This document shows positions 15,935-24,696 of a stretch of 64,000 nt of DNA, piece by piece. Position 1 is the stretch's first letter; each line of letters begins with the position of its first letter. The position numbers and the translations under genes were made by a program. The notes under the pieces were generated by a model. The model was given only the letters and a program-made list of their open reading frames with translations, ran no database searches and was not told where the DNA came from. The stretch lies in assembly GCA_963845735.1 (NCBI GenBank), contig CAWJTR010000015.1, positions 62,001 through 126,000 of the forward strand, written 5' to 3'. Source of the DNA: AP-15 sp963845735 (GTDB taxonomy: Bacteria > Pseudomonadota > Alphaproteobacteria > ATCC43930 > CGMCC-115725).

Positions 15935-17341
15935 ATGACAGCCGTCGTCCGCTTCGCACCTTCGCCGACCGGGTTTTTGCACATTGGCGGCGCTCGCACC
16001 GCGCTGTTCAATTGGTTATTCGCGCGTCATCACGGCGGCAGTTTCCGGCTGCGCATCGAAGATACCGACCGGGTGCGCTCGACCCCGGAAGCGGTGGCGG
16101 CGATCATCGACGGGCTCGACTGGCTCGGTCTCGGCTGGGACGGCGAGATCGTCCATCAATCCGCCCGCGCCGTGCGCCATGCCGAGGTCGCTCGGCAATT
16201 GCTGGCCGCGGGCCGCGCCTATTATTGCTATTGCACCCCGGCCGAGCTCGCAGCGATGCGCGACAAGGCGCGCGCCGAAAAGAGCTCGGTGCGCTATGAC
16301 GGTACCTGGCGCGATCGCAACCCCGCCGAGGCTCCACCGGGTGTGCCGCCGGTGATCCGCCTCAAGGCGCCCCAGCAGGGCGAGACGACGATCCACGACC
16401 GGGTCCAGGGCGAGGTCACGGTCGCCAATGCCGAACTCGACGACCTGATCATTCTGCGCGCCGACGGCAGCCCGACCTACAACCATTCGGTCGTGGTCGA
16501 TGACCACGACATGGGCGTGACCCACGTGATCCGCGGCGACGATCATCTCAACAACGCTTTTCGCCAGACCCAGATCTACAAGGCGCTCGACTGGCAGGTC
16601 CCCGAATTTGCCCATCTGTCGCTGATCCATGGCCCGGACGGCGCCAAATTGTCCAAACGCCACGGCGCACTCGGGGTCGAGGCCTATCGCGAGATGGGGT
16701 ACCTGCCGGAAGCGCTGCGCAACTATCTGCTGCGGCTCGGCTGGAGCCATGGCGACGACGAGATCATCTCGACCGAAGAGGCGATCCGGTGGTTCGACCT
16801 CGACGCTGTCGGCCGCGCACCCGCGCAATTCGATTTCGCCAAGCTCGACAGCGTAAACGCGCATTATATCCGCGAGGCCGACGACGCGCGGCTGGTCGCA
16901 TTGCTGGCCGAGCGGCTGGAGCACACCCTGGACCATCCACTTATCGAAGCCGACCGAGACCGCCTGCTGCACGCGATGCCCGAGCTGAAATTGCGTCCGA
17001 AGACTCTGGCCGAGCTGGCGGCCAATGCCCGCTTTCTGATCGCGAAGCGGCCGATTCATCCGGACGACAAGGCGGCGAGGCTGTTGACATCGCAAGCGCG
17101 TCGGCAGCTGGCGGCGCTCCTCCCCGCTCTTGACCGCGCAGAGTGGCGAGCGGACGCGCTGGAGGAATGTGTGCGCTTCTTCGCCGACGCGAACGGCGTG
17201 ACGCTCGGCGCCGTTGCGCAGCCGTTGCGCGCCGCCTTGACCGGATCGGTCGCCTCGCCCGGCATCTTCGCAGTCATGGAATTTCTCGGGCGCGAAGAGA
17301 GCTTGGGCCGCATCGCCGACGCGGCCGGCGCTCGCCGCTGA
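15935..17341 (+). CDS. gltX: Glutamate--tRNA ligase
   Basis: This is 468 residues, class I synthetase. The HIGH motif lies in APSPTGFLHIGGA (residues 8-20) and the KMSKS-type loop is AKLSKRHG. RIEDTDRVRS, YNHSVVVDDHDMG and VIRGDDHLNN are further GluRS landmarks. The C-terminal anticodon-binding helical domain is complete. It attaches glutamate to tRNA-Glu, and in alphaproteobacteria often to tRNA-Gln for later amidation. It starts 31 bp after the acyl-CoA ligase and is followed by gltA 108 bp downstream. Confidence 0.95.
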   Translation: MTAVVRFAPSPTGFLHIGGARTALFNWLFARHHGGSFRLRIEDTDRVRSTPEAVAAIIDGLDWLGLGWDGEIVHQSARAVRHAEVARQLLAAGRAYYCYCTPAELAAMRDKARAEKSSVRYDGTWRDRNPAEAPPGVPPVIRLKAPQQGETTIHDRVQGEVTVANAELDDLIILRADGSPTYNHSVVVDDHDMGVTHVIRGDDHLNNAFRQTQIYKALDWQVPEFAHLSLIHGPDGAKLSKRHGALGVEAYREMGYLPEALRNYLLRLGWSHGDDEIISTEEAIRWFDLDAVGRAPAQFDFAKLDSVNAHYIREADDARLVALLAERLEHTLDHPLIEADRDRLLHAMPELKLRPKTLAELAANARFLIAKRPIHPDDKAARLLTSQARRQLAALLPALDRAEWRADALEECVRFFADANGVTLGAVAQPLRAALTGSVASPGIFAVMEFLGREESLGRIADAAGARR

Positions 17342-17449
17342 GGAACCGCCATCTCGCACTTGCGAACGGTTTGCCAACCGACGCGAGGAAGTCTATTTTC
17401 CCGGTTGATTCGGCAATCGCCAGCTGGCGCGGCAACCAGAGGTGCAGCG

Positions 17450-18764
17450 ATGGACGGGAACAATATGACGACCGGGACGGTGACGTTGACCGACAACGAA
17501 ACCGGCAAATCGGTTGATTTTCCGGTGCTGGGCGGAACGATCGGGCCCAAGGTAATCGACATCCGCAAGCTCTACGGCCTGACCGGGCACTTCACCTACG
17601 ATCCGGGCTTTATGGCCACCGCCGCCTGCCGTTCGAGCATCACCTATATCGACGGTGATGAAGGGATCCTTATGTACCGCGGCTATCCGATCCAAGAGCT
17701 AGCGGACAAGAGCGATTTTCTCGAAGTCGCCTACCTGCTGCTCAACGGCGAGTTGCCGACGGCGAAAGAAAAGGCGCAATTCGTCCACGACATCACCCAC
17801 CACACGATGGTGCACGAACAGCTGACGACCTTTTTCCGCGGGTTCCGCCGCGACGCGCACCCGATGGCGGTCATGTGCGGGGTGGTTGGCGCGCTGTCGG
17901 CATTCTACCACGAACTCGACCGACATCCATGACCCCTATCAGCGGATGGTCGCATCCTACCGGCTGATCGCCAAGATGCCGACGATCGCGGCGATGGCTT
18001 ACAAATATTCGAATGGCCAGCCCTTCATTTACCCGCAGAATTCGCTGGGCTACGCCGAAAACTTCCTGCACATGACCTTTGCCGTCCCGTGCGAAGACTA
18101 CAAGGTCAACCCGATCCTGGCGCGGGCGATGGATCGGATTTTTATCCTTCACGCGGACCATGAGCAGAACGCATCGACGGCGACGGTTCGCAATGCCGGA
18201 TCGAGCGGCGCCAATCCGTTTGCCTGTATCGCCGCCGGCATCGCCTCGCTTTGGGGCCCGGCGCATGGCGGGGCCAACGAGGCGGTGTTGAAGATGCTGG
18301 ATCGCATCGGCGACAAATCGCACATCAAGGAATTCCTCGATCACGTCAAATCCAAGGAAGACAACGAGCTGCTGTTCGGCTTTGGCCACCGCGTCTACAA
18401 GAACTACGACCCACGTGCCCACGTCCTGCGCGACAGCTTTCATGAGGTGCTCGACGAGCTTGGAATAACAAACGACCCATTGCTCGACCTGGCAAAGGAA
18501 CTTGAGAAAATCGCGCTGAACGATGATTATTTTATAAAGCGGCGGCTGTATCCGAACGTCGACTTCTACTCGGGAATCATCCTAAAAGCGATGGGCTTTC
18601 CGGTCTCGATGTTCACTGTGCTGTTCGCGATCGCCCGCACCGTCGGCTGGGTCGCGCAATGGACCGAGATGATCGAGGACACCGATGCCAAGCTGATGCG
18701 CCCGCGCCAGCTGTTCACGGGCTCGGATCAGCGCCATTACGTGTCGCTCGCGGAGCGCGGCTGA
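17450..18764 (+). CDS. gltA: Citrate synthase, frameshifted
   Basis: Type II citrate synthase, condensing acetyl-CoA and oxaloacetate at the entry of the TCA cycle. The first frame (17450-17932) carries VDFPVLGGTIGP, ITYIDGDEGILMYRGYPIQELA and GALSAFYH. The other frame continues STDIHDPYQR, HADHEQNASTATVR, GPAHGGANEAV (catalytic His), FGHRVYKNYDPRA (second His) and NVDFYSGIIL (catalytic Asp region). Deleting one A at 17913-17914 (CGAACTCG to CGACTCG) gives a single 437-residue protein of standard length. Loss of the major citrate synthase is unlikely, so a sequence error is preferred. The ATG at 17450 follows an AGAGG ribosome binding site. Confidence 0.9.
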
Positions 18765-18827
18765 GCCGCCTCCGCCCGATCGGCGCCAGAAGACAAGGCA
18801 AAGTAATCGTCGGAGGGAGGCGAGGAA

Positions 18828-19880
18828 ATGGCCGAGATCCTGGGATTGGGGTGCACGCACCGGCCGGTAATGCTGCGTCGAGACGAGGACTGGACGTTCA
18901 TGATGCGGACATCCCTCGACGACCCGGACATGCCCGAAGCGGCAAAGGACCCGGCGAACTGGCCGCCGCAGTTGCGCGAGGAACTGGGCAACGATTGGGG
19001 CACGGCGGCGGCGGGACGGGCGCGCGAGGTCTATCGCCGCCACTTCGCCGAGGCGCGCCGCGCTCTCGACGACTTCAAGCCCGACGTGATCATCATGTTC
19101 GGCGACGACCAGTACGAAAACTTCAAAGAGGACATCGTCCCGCCCTTCGCCGTGCTCGCTTATGAGGACCGCGATATCCAGCCGTGGCAGCACCGTCGCA
19201 CGCCCGATAACCCGTGGGGCGAGCCCGCCGACACGACCTTCTGCCTGAAGGGCCACCGCGAGGCCGGCAAATATCTCGCGACCGGTCTGATCGAGAGCGG
19301 CATCGACATGGCTTATGCCTATAAGCCGTTGCATCACTCGCTGGGCCACGCCTTCGAGAACACGATCCTATTGCTCGACGACGAGCGGACCGGGTTCGAC
19401 TACCCGCTATTGCCAATATCCGTGAATTGCTATGGTCGCCGGGTCAACGCGGCGCGCGGGCTGCGCCTTCCGTTGGCGATGCGCGACGATATCCGCAACC
19501 TCGACCCACCCTCGCCCAACCCTGCGCGCTGCATGGAGGTCGGCGCCGCCGCGGCGCGGGTCATGGCCCAAAGCCCGTGGCGCACCGCGATCGTCGCCTC
19601 GTCGAGCTGGTCGCACTCTTTCCTGACCGAAAAAAACTACCAGCTGTGGCCCGACGTGCCGGCCGACCGCCGCCTGTACGAAGCCTTGGAAAAGGCCGAT
19701 TACGCGGCTTGGCATGGCTATACCACCGACCAGATCGAGGACAGCGGCCAGCACGAGGTACTGAATTGGTTTTGCCTGTTGGGCGCAATGGAAGAACTCG
19801 GCCGCAAGCCCGACCATTCGACCTTCATCGAGACCTGGGCGTTCGTCTCGCCGGTCGTCTTCGCCTACTACCTGCCCTAA
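18828..19880 (+). CDS. Class III extradiol dioxygenase (LigB-like) family protein
   Basis: This is 350 residues resembling the catalytic B subunit of protocatechuate 4,5-dioxygenase. The first iron-ligand region is present (GLGCTHRP, His11). The second, normally YNDHA-like in LigB, reads FGDDQYENF (Gln95 at the expected His). Further family-like parts are LHHSLGHAFENT and ASSSWSHSFLTEKNYQLW. The changed second ligand means canonical non-heme-iron chemistry is not assured, although subfamilies carrying GDDQ at this place may be a consistent variant. GGAGGGAGGCGAGGAA precedes the ATG. It opens the catabolic region and overlaps the convergent next gene by 4 bp. Confidence 0.72.
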   Translation: MAEILGLGCTHRPVMLRRDEDWTFMMRTSLDDPDMPEAAKDPANWPPQLREELGNDWGTAAAGRAREVYRRHFAEARRALDDFKPDVIIMFGDDQYENFKEDIVPPFAVLAYEDRDIQPWQHRRTPDNPWGEPADTTFCLKGHREAGKYLATGLIESGIDMAYAYKPLHHSLGHAFENTILLLDDERTGFDYPLLPISVNCYGRRVNAARGLRLPLAMRDDIRNLDPPSPNPARCMEVGAAAARVMAQSPWRTAIVASSSWSHSFLTEKNYQLWPDVPADRRLYEALEKADYAAWHGYTTDQIEDSGQHEVLNWFCLLGAMEELGRKPDHSTFIETWAFVSPVVFAYYLP

Positions 19881-20596
19881 CTTGCCCGCATCGCTGGCAC
19901 TTCTTCGAGCAGGCGTCCATACCCGGAAACCTTGTCGCCGGTCTTCAGCATCACCAGCATCGCCCAGATCGAGGCTTGGTTGGTGGTAACGACAGGTTTA
20001 CTGAACTCGCGCTCCCACCCAGCAATCGAGGCCATCGTCGGGAAGTTGCCGCCGGGGACGACAAACACCTCGATCTCTGGCCGGTCGATGCGGGCAAAGG
20101 CGTCGCGCGCATTCTCCGGGCCGAGATTGCCGATCGCGTAGGAATCGGTGGCGCCAAAACCTTCGAATGCCACGGTTTCGAGCCCGTGCTTGGTCTCAAA
20201 CAGGTGCGCCGCACGCTGGTTGACCGCCTGCGAATAGGGCGAGACCAGGGCGATGCGCCGCGCCCCCAATGCCTTCACCGCGCGGCCGACGGCCTGCGCC
20301 GAGGTCACCGCCGGCACGCCGGCCCCGGCGCTCATCCTCCGCGTCGTAACCTCGTCGTAATCGTCGGCGAAGACGCTGGCCGAGGTCTGCGCCAGGATCA
20401 CCAGTTCCACCTTTGCCGTCCCCAGAAGCCGCGACTGATAGTCAACATCGTCATCCCTTGGTGGCGAAAAGGTCTGGCCTGGCGCGCTCGTCATCAGTCG
20501 CCCGATATGCGCCTGATAGCGGGACGGCAATAGTCGGGCTTCCATCTCGACGGTCGTATTCGTCGAGGGGATCAAGACACCGAAATGACGCGGCAT
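19877..20596 (-). CDS. Asp/Glu racemase superfamily protein (maleate isomerase-like), cysteine-free
   Basis: This is 239 residues. The N-terminal GVLIPSTNTTVEME is the signature of maleate isomerase / arylmalonate decarboxylase-type members of the Asp/Glu racemase superfamily. A two-domain layout follows, with GARRIALVSPYSQAVN and a C-terminal VVTTNQASIWAML. The superfamily uses one or two catalytic cysteines. Here the first position reads LAQTSAS and the second VVPGGNFPT, and the whole protein contains no cysteine. It may be a catalytically divergent member, perhaps using other residues. Located among ring-cleavage and amidohydrolase genes; maleate or a hydroxylated analogue is a reasonable but unproved ligand. 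Confidence 0.72.
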   Translation of the reverse strand: MPRHFGVLIPSTNTTVEMEARLLPSRYQAHIGRLMTSAPGQTFSPPRDDDVDYQSRLLGTAKVELVILAQTSASVFADDYDEVTTRRMSAGAGVPAVTSAQAVGRAVKALGARRIALVSPYSQAVNQRAAHLFETKHGLETVAFEGFGATDSYAIGNLGPENARDAFARIDRPEIEVFVVPGGNFPTMASIAGWEREFSKPVVTTNQASIWAMLVMLKTGDKVSGYGRLLEEVPAMRAS

Positions 20597-20718
20597 ATCG
20601 CGGACCTTTCTATGAAGTTCGCCGAATGATCCTACTTATCGTCTGGAGATCCTGTCGACCCCACAGCGCCGTTCTGCTAAGTTGACCTATCCCCCGCCAA
20701 TCGGAAAGGGACCGGGAA

Positions 20719-21480
20719 ATGAACGATGCGATGACGTTGGCCGAGCGCGCCGACGCACTCGAACACAAGATGATCCGCGAACTCGACGACGCCATTATCG
20801 TCAAGTCCCGCCTGTTCAACCTGGCCGATGGCGATATGAGCATGCCCAACGGTGCGGCCTTGATGGCGCAGCGCCCGGGCAGCCACATGCTGATGGGCGA
20901 CGACCCGCGCCTGCCAAAGATGCCGGCGCAGCCGACATTGGTCGATTTCTTCAAATACCGGTTCGGCCCGGCGAACCATCTGCTGCAAAGCGCCCGGCAC
21001 GCGGTCCGCGCCGGCATGGACGAGAAAGTCGTGCTCGCCTGCCTGTTGCACGACATCGGGGTCATCGGCTTCATCCGCGCCGACCACGGCTATTGGGGGG
21101 CGCAATTGGTCGAGCCTTATGTCGAACCAGAAGTGACCTGGGCGATCCGCGCCCACCAGGCGCTGCGCTTTTACCCCGACGAATCGGTCGGCTATTCTTA
21201 TCCCAAATCCTACGTCAAGAATTTCGGCGCCGACTACAAGCCAGACCCCTATATCGAGGACGAATATAACCGCGCCCGCAATCACAAATGGTACATGACC
21301 GCGCGGATGATCACCGTCCATGACATCTATTCGTTCGAACCGGATGTGGTGGTCGACCTCGAGGACTTCACCGACGTGATCGGCCGCAACTTCAACCAGC
21401 CTAAGGAAGGGCTCGGCTACGACAACAGCCCGGTCGCGCATATGTGGCGCACCCTGATCCGCCCGACCAAAGCTTTGTAG
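20719..21480 (+). CDS. HD-domain protein with oxygenase-like ligand pattern
   Basis: This is 253 residues. HD-domain residues are His87 (NHLLQSA), His111-Asp112 (LLHDIG), His123 (ADHGYWGAQ), His146 (IRAHQALRF) and Asp202 (ITVHDIY). A five-position set H-HD-H-H-D with an HxLQSA-type first helix is what mixed-valent diiron oxygenases (PhnZ, MIOX type) use; HD phosphohydrolases usually have fewer ligands. An oxidative role in the neighbouring catabolic pathway is therefore a real possibility. The Tyr/Glu lid residues of PhnZ are not clearly present, so hydrolase activity cannot be excluded. GGAAAGGGACCGGGAA precedes the ATG at 20719. A strong hairpin follows the stop. Confidence 0.75.
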   Translation: MNDAMTLAERADALEHKMIRELDDAIIVKSRLFNLADGDMSMPNGAALMAQRPGSHMLMGDDPRLPKMPAQPTLVDFFKYRFGPANHLLQSARHAVRAGMDEKVVLACLLHDIGVIGFIRADHGYWGAQLVEPYVEPEVTWAIRAHQALRFYPDESVGYSYPKSYVKNFGADYKPDPYIEDEYNRARNHKWYMTARMITVHDIYSFEPDVVVDLEDFTDVIGRNFNQPKEGLGYDNSPVAHMWRTLIRPTKAL

Positions 21481-21491
21481 TCGGCATTCGG

Positions 21492-21528
21492 CCCCTCTCT
21501 CCGCAAGCGACGCGAGCGGGGAGAGGGG
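21492..21528. terminator. Bidirectional terminator hairpin
   Basis: A 13-bp inverted repeat with one mismatch (21492-21504 against 21516-21528) encloses an 11-base loop, placed between the stops of the convergent HD and VOC genes. Confidence 0.7.
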
Positions 21529-21537
21529 TATCGCCGA

Positions 21538-22080
21538 TCAGGCGCGGCTCAGGCGGTTGGCGACCTCGGCCTGCCACTGGTCGAGCGGCATGAAGCCGGG
21601 GGTCTCGCGGCAATGCTGTTCGGTCTGCGTCATGATCTGGTCATTCGGCAGGGACAGGTCGATCGGCACGCCGTGCGGCTGCGGCACATACCAGGGCGTG
21701 TCCATATAAATCTCGATCTGGTTGCCCTCGGGATCGGGGAAATAGCAGGACAGCGCGTTGCCGTGGCTGGTCTGCCGGATGGTTTCGATCCCGGCCTCGC
21801 GGGCGCGGCCATAGAGCGTCTTCAGCGCGTCGAGATCGGGAACCTTGAACGAGAGCTGGTTGACCGTGCTGACCCCTTCCGGCGCGCGGCCCGAGACGAT
21901 GACGAACTGATGGTGATGGCCGGGTGCGGCGGTCATAAAGGCCAGCTCGCCGCCACGGCTGCCGATGCCGCGATCCGAGACGACGAGGCCGACGACCTTG
22001 GTATAGAAATCGACCATCTTCGACACGTCGCGGGCATAGACGCCGCAATGCGAAAGCTGCGGGTGAACGGACGACGCCAT
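21538..22080 (-). CDS. VOC family (glyoxalase/extradiol dioxygenase-type) protein
   Basis: This is 180 residues with the paired beta-alpha-beta-beta-beta modules of the vicinal oxygen chelate fold. Metal-ligand positions are visible: His in QLSHCGVYARDV, His in APGHHHQFVI, and Glu in DPEGNQIEIYMDTPWY. Such proteins bind a divalent metal and act as extradiol dioxygenases, glyoxalases or epimerases; the C-terminal PW-x-VPQP extension is common in dioxygenase-like members. The ATG at 22080 is preceded by GGGAGG. It lies 48 bp downstream of the HiPIP gene and behind the Rieske oxygenase, probably as the third gene of that operon. Confidence 0.78.
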   Translation of the reverse strand: MASSVHPQLSHCGVYARDVSKMVDFYTKVVGLVVSDRGIGSRGGELAFMTAAPGHHHQFVIVSGRAPEGVSTVNQLSFKVPDLDALKTLYGRAREAGIETIRQTSHGNALSCYFPDPEGNQIEIYMDTPWYVPQPHGVPIDLSLPNDQIMTQTEQHCRETPGFMPLDQWQAEVANRLSRA

Positions 22081-22127
22081 ATTGACCTCCCGATGTTGAA
22101 TTTCCCCCAAAAGATGGGGCACGCAGA

Positions 22128-22360
22128 TCAATCCGGCAAATCGAAAAACCGGCACCAGCCATTGGGGCTGATCGCCCCGGCGACGACGACGCAGGCGGCG
22201 GCGGGCGGAATAGCGCGCAGGCGGCGCAGCTGAAGCCGTTCTTCGGGCGGTCCTGATATTGCGCTTCTGCCGGCGACATCTTCTGCTGCGCCGCGGCCAG
22301 CGGGATCGCCGCTCCGAAAGCCGCCGCCGACACCGCGGCGCGCAGCAAGCTGCGCCTCAA
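22128..22360 (-). CDS. High-potential iron-sulfur protein (HiPIP), frameshifted
   Basis: The first frame gives an Arg-rich export signal (LLRRSLLRAAVSAAAFGAA, cleavage near AAA-QQ) and the HiPIP-specific KMSPAEAQYQDRPKNG followed by SCAACALF. After a one-base shift in the CCG run at about 22194-22206, the other frame continues CVVVAGAISPNGWCRFF and stops. Together these supply the four cluster cysteines (CxxC, C, C) and a length of about 77 residues, the size of a small HiPIP precursor. No ATG is available, so the TTG at 22360 with GAGGGG upstream is the likely start. HiPIPs are periplasmic one-electron carriers with a [4Fe-4S] cluster. It follows the Rieske oxygenase stop by 20 bp, suggesting co-expression. 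Confidence 0.75.
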
Positions 22361-22380
22361 CAGATCGCCGCCCCTCGCCG

Positions 22381-23675
22381 TCAGCCGCCGTTCGATAATG
22401 GCGGGTTCGCGAGATAGCCCTCGGCGAGCCGCCGCCCGGTCTCTCGCATCAGTTGCTTGTCCCGCGCCAGGCCCGCCGCCGGCGGCAGGCGTACGACCGT
22501 GTTGTTGCAATAGGTCGGGATCACCGAGCCCGCATCGCGATACAAACCGGCTGGGTCGTCGCCGGCTTTGACGGCCCGGATGCCGCGCCGGAGCTGCCGG
22601 CGGACCATGCTGACCCCGCGGTCGGTGGCGCCGAGATGCTCGAGCGCATGGATCGCGATCGGACGCTGCGAGACCTGCGCCTCGTAGTCGCCGGGACGCA
22701 GTTGGCCCTCCTCGTAGCTGTCAGCGGCGATCTGACCCGGCAGCATGATATTGCGATCGGCCCACCACGCCGGCGTCACCCCGTCGCTGTCGCTGACATG
22801 CCGGAATTCGATAAACATCGTGTTGTTGTCGTCGAGCGGCACCTTCCAGCGCGTCATCATGGGGCCGCTGAACGTGCGCTCCTCGCGGCCGGTTTCCCAG
22901 ATCGGCGCCACCTGCGCAGATATTGGGCAGCACAGTCTCGACCATCCGCGCCCAGACATTGTCGTCGACCCGGCGGGTCGCGACATAGATCATGCCGATC
23001 GGGGTCTCGACGAAATCGAGCTCGGGCAACACGCCGAACTCCTCGGTGAACATTGCGCCGCTGACGATCGTGTGCAGAAAGGCGGTGTGCGCCGGGTCCA
23101 TCGTGTTTTCGAAGATCTGCAGCCAGTTGCACGGATAGAAATATTTGCGGCCCGGGATCATCCGATAGCCCGGCCGGACATAGGTGTCATAGATCGGGAA
23201 GGGCGGCTGCTTTTCGGGCGGGCCCATATAGGCAAAGACAACGCCGTTGGCCTCGTGGATCGGATAAGCCCCGTGAAACAGCCGGTCTTTGAGGGTGCTG
23301 TCGGCCGGCTCCCCCGGCGTCTCCAGGATCGCGCCGTCGGCGCCGAACAGCCAGCCATGGTAACAGCAGCGGATTCCCCGGTCGCCGATCAGTCCGAATT
23401 CGAGCGACGTACCGCGATGCGGGCAATGCAATTCCAGCAGGCCCGCGGCGCCGCTCCGTGTCGCGAAACGCGACCAGATCCTCGCCCATGATCTTGAGCC
23501 GGAGCGGCAGGTCCTTCAGCTCGTCCGAGAAACAGACCGGCTGCCAGAAGCGGCGCAGATATTCGCCGCCCGGCGTGCCAGGGCCGACATGGGTGAGTTC
23601 CGCATCTTCTTCCGGAACATCGCGGTGGAAATAGCCGCCATACCGCGTCTTCAAGAACGGGGCTCTGGTCGCCAT
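22381..23675 (-). CDS. Rieske [2Fe-2S] aromatic ring-hydroxylating oxygenase, alpha subunit type, frameshifted
   Basis: Three frames together give about 430 residues, the size of phthalate 4,5-dioxygenase-type Rieske oxygenases. N-terminal frame: MATRAPFLKTRYGG, FWQPVCFSDEL, MGEDLVAFRDT. Middle frame: the Rieske motif HCPHRGTS ... RCCYHGWLFG, then the mononuclear iron site NTMDPAHTAFLH. C-terminal frame: VAPIWETGREERTFSGP to the stop at 22381. One extra base near 23453 and one near 22916 account for both shifts, and the halves match without missing residues. The enzyme would hydroxylate or demethylate an aromatic ring using electrons from a reductase or a small carrier. The start at 23675 has AGGAGG upstream. 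No reductase gene is nearby; the adjacent HiPIP could be the donor. Confidence 0.85.
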
Positions 23676-24696
23676 ACGGGCCTCCTGTCGAACGATCGGT
23701 TTCAACGCGCGGTTTTTTGGACATCAGGCGAGACGTTTCCGCCTGCGCCAACCGCTTTGGCTTTTGTAGCAAAAACCGTGCCCGACCTCACGCGAAAACC
23801 CGCATATTCCCGTCGCCAGAGGCGGGCGAAACGGGCTAGCAGTAGACCGCGTTGATACAACCTTCCATTGAGCCGCGCATTTCTCACTTGCTGCACCTGC
23901 ACGAAATCAGCAGCGAGATCTCGCCTCTAGGTTTAAGGCCACCCTGGGCTGGGTGGACCGCATGGGCGTCAGATTGCGAATGCCAATCCGACGTCCGGCG
24001 GGCTCCCGAGCACTCCTTCGCAAACGGCCGCCGGCGCACCCATCTCGCCGGTTTCCGAAAAGGTCCATTGACATCACCTTGTGTATTCCGAGTGTATTCC
24101 GACGCGGCTCTTCCCCGCATCACATCCGTTCGGAGGATGCCATGCGAATAAGACAATTTTGCGGCCGCAACGTGCTGCGCCGAGATCGAAAGGAGCACCA
24201 AACCAGATTTGCCGACAGGGGCGGGCGATTAATCAACGAGACCGATATTTGAAGGATCAAAGCTTCTGTAAAGCCACCGCGTTACGTAATGCTCTTAGGT
24301 AGTAATAATTATCCTGGCTGATAGGTTTTCATTGTTTTCGGTCCCACATCGTCGTCTGCCTCTGCCTCACTCTTAAGAGCCTGACCCAAAAGCCCAGGCT
24401 CTGATCATCAGCGGCAAAGGACCGCTTTCGAAACCAACTACGGTCGTTCGGCCTTGGTTGGCGACTTGGTCTTCATGCCCGAACCGGCCATTGCTCAGGG
24501 TCAGTCGCGGCTGAGAGTCGAAGACCTGGGCGCCCATAAGCGCCCCTCAAATGATCACCGTTACTCTGCCAATCGATTGCGAGCCGTTGCCCTTTATTCG
24601 CGGTTAAAGCCGGCTTCGCACCCGAGATGGCGCGGTCCTTTCCGGCCAGTTCGCCGCTGTGAGGAGAGGCAAGGGCCGGCCCGGCACTGTGCCGGT
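23676..24696. other. Intergenic, no supported gene
   Basis: About 1 kb without a convincing reading frame; frames of 60-105 codons on both strands show no motif. It contains the Rieske promoter region at its left end, a locally AT-richer patch (24290-24350) and an inverted repeat at 24377-24401 (GAGCCTG / CAGGCTC with an 11-base loop). A CCGGC-ACAGT-GCCGG hairpin at 24681-24695, just after the substrate-binding-protein stop, may act as its terminator. Confidence 0.5.

Noticed and set aside
24377..24401. Inverted repeat GAGCCTG/CAGGCTC as a terminator or operator
   Set aside because: Seven-base stem with no T tract and no gene end or start close enough to assign a function.
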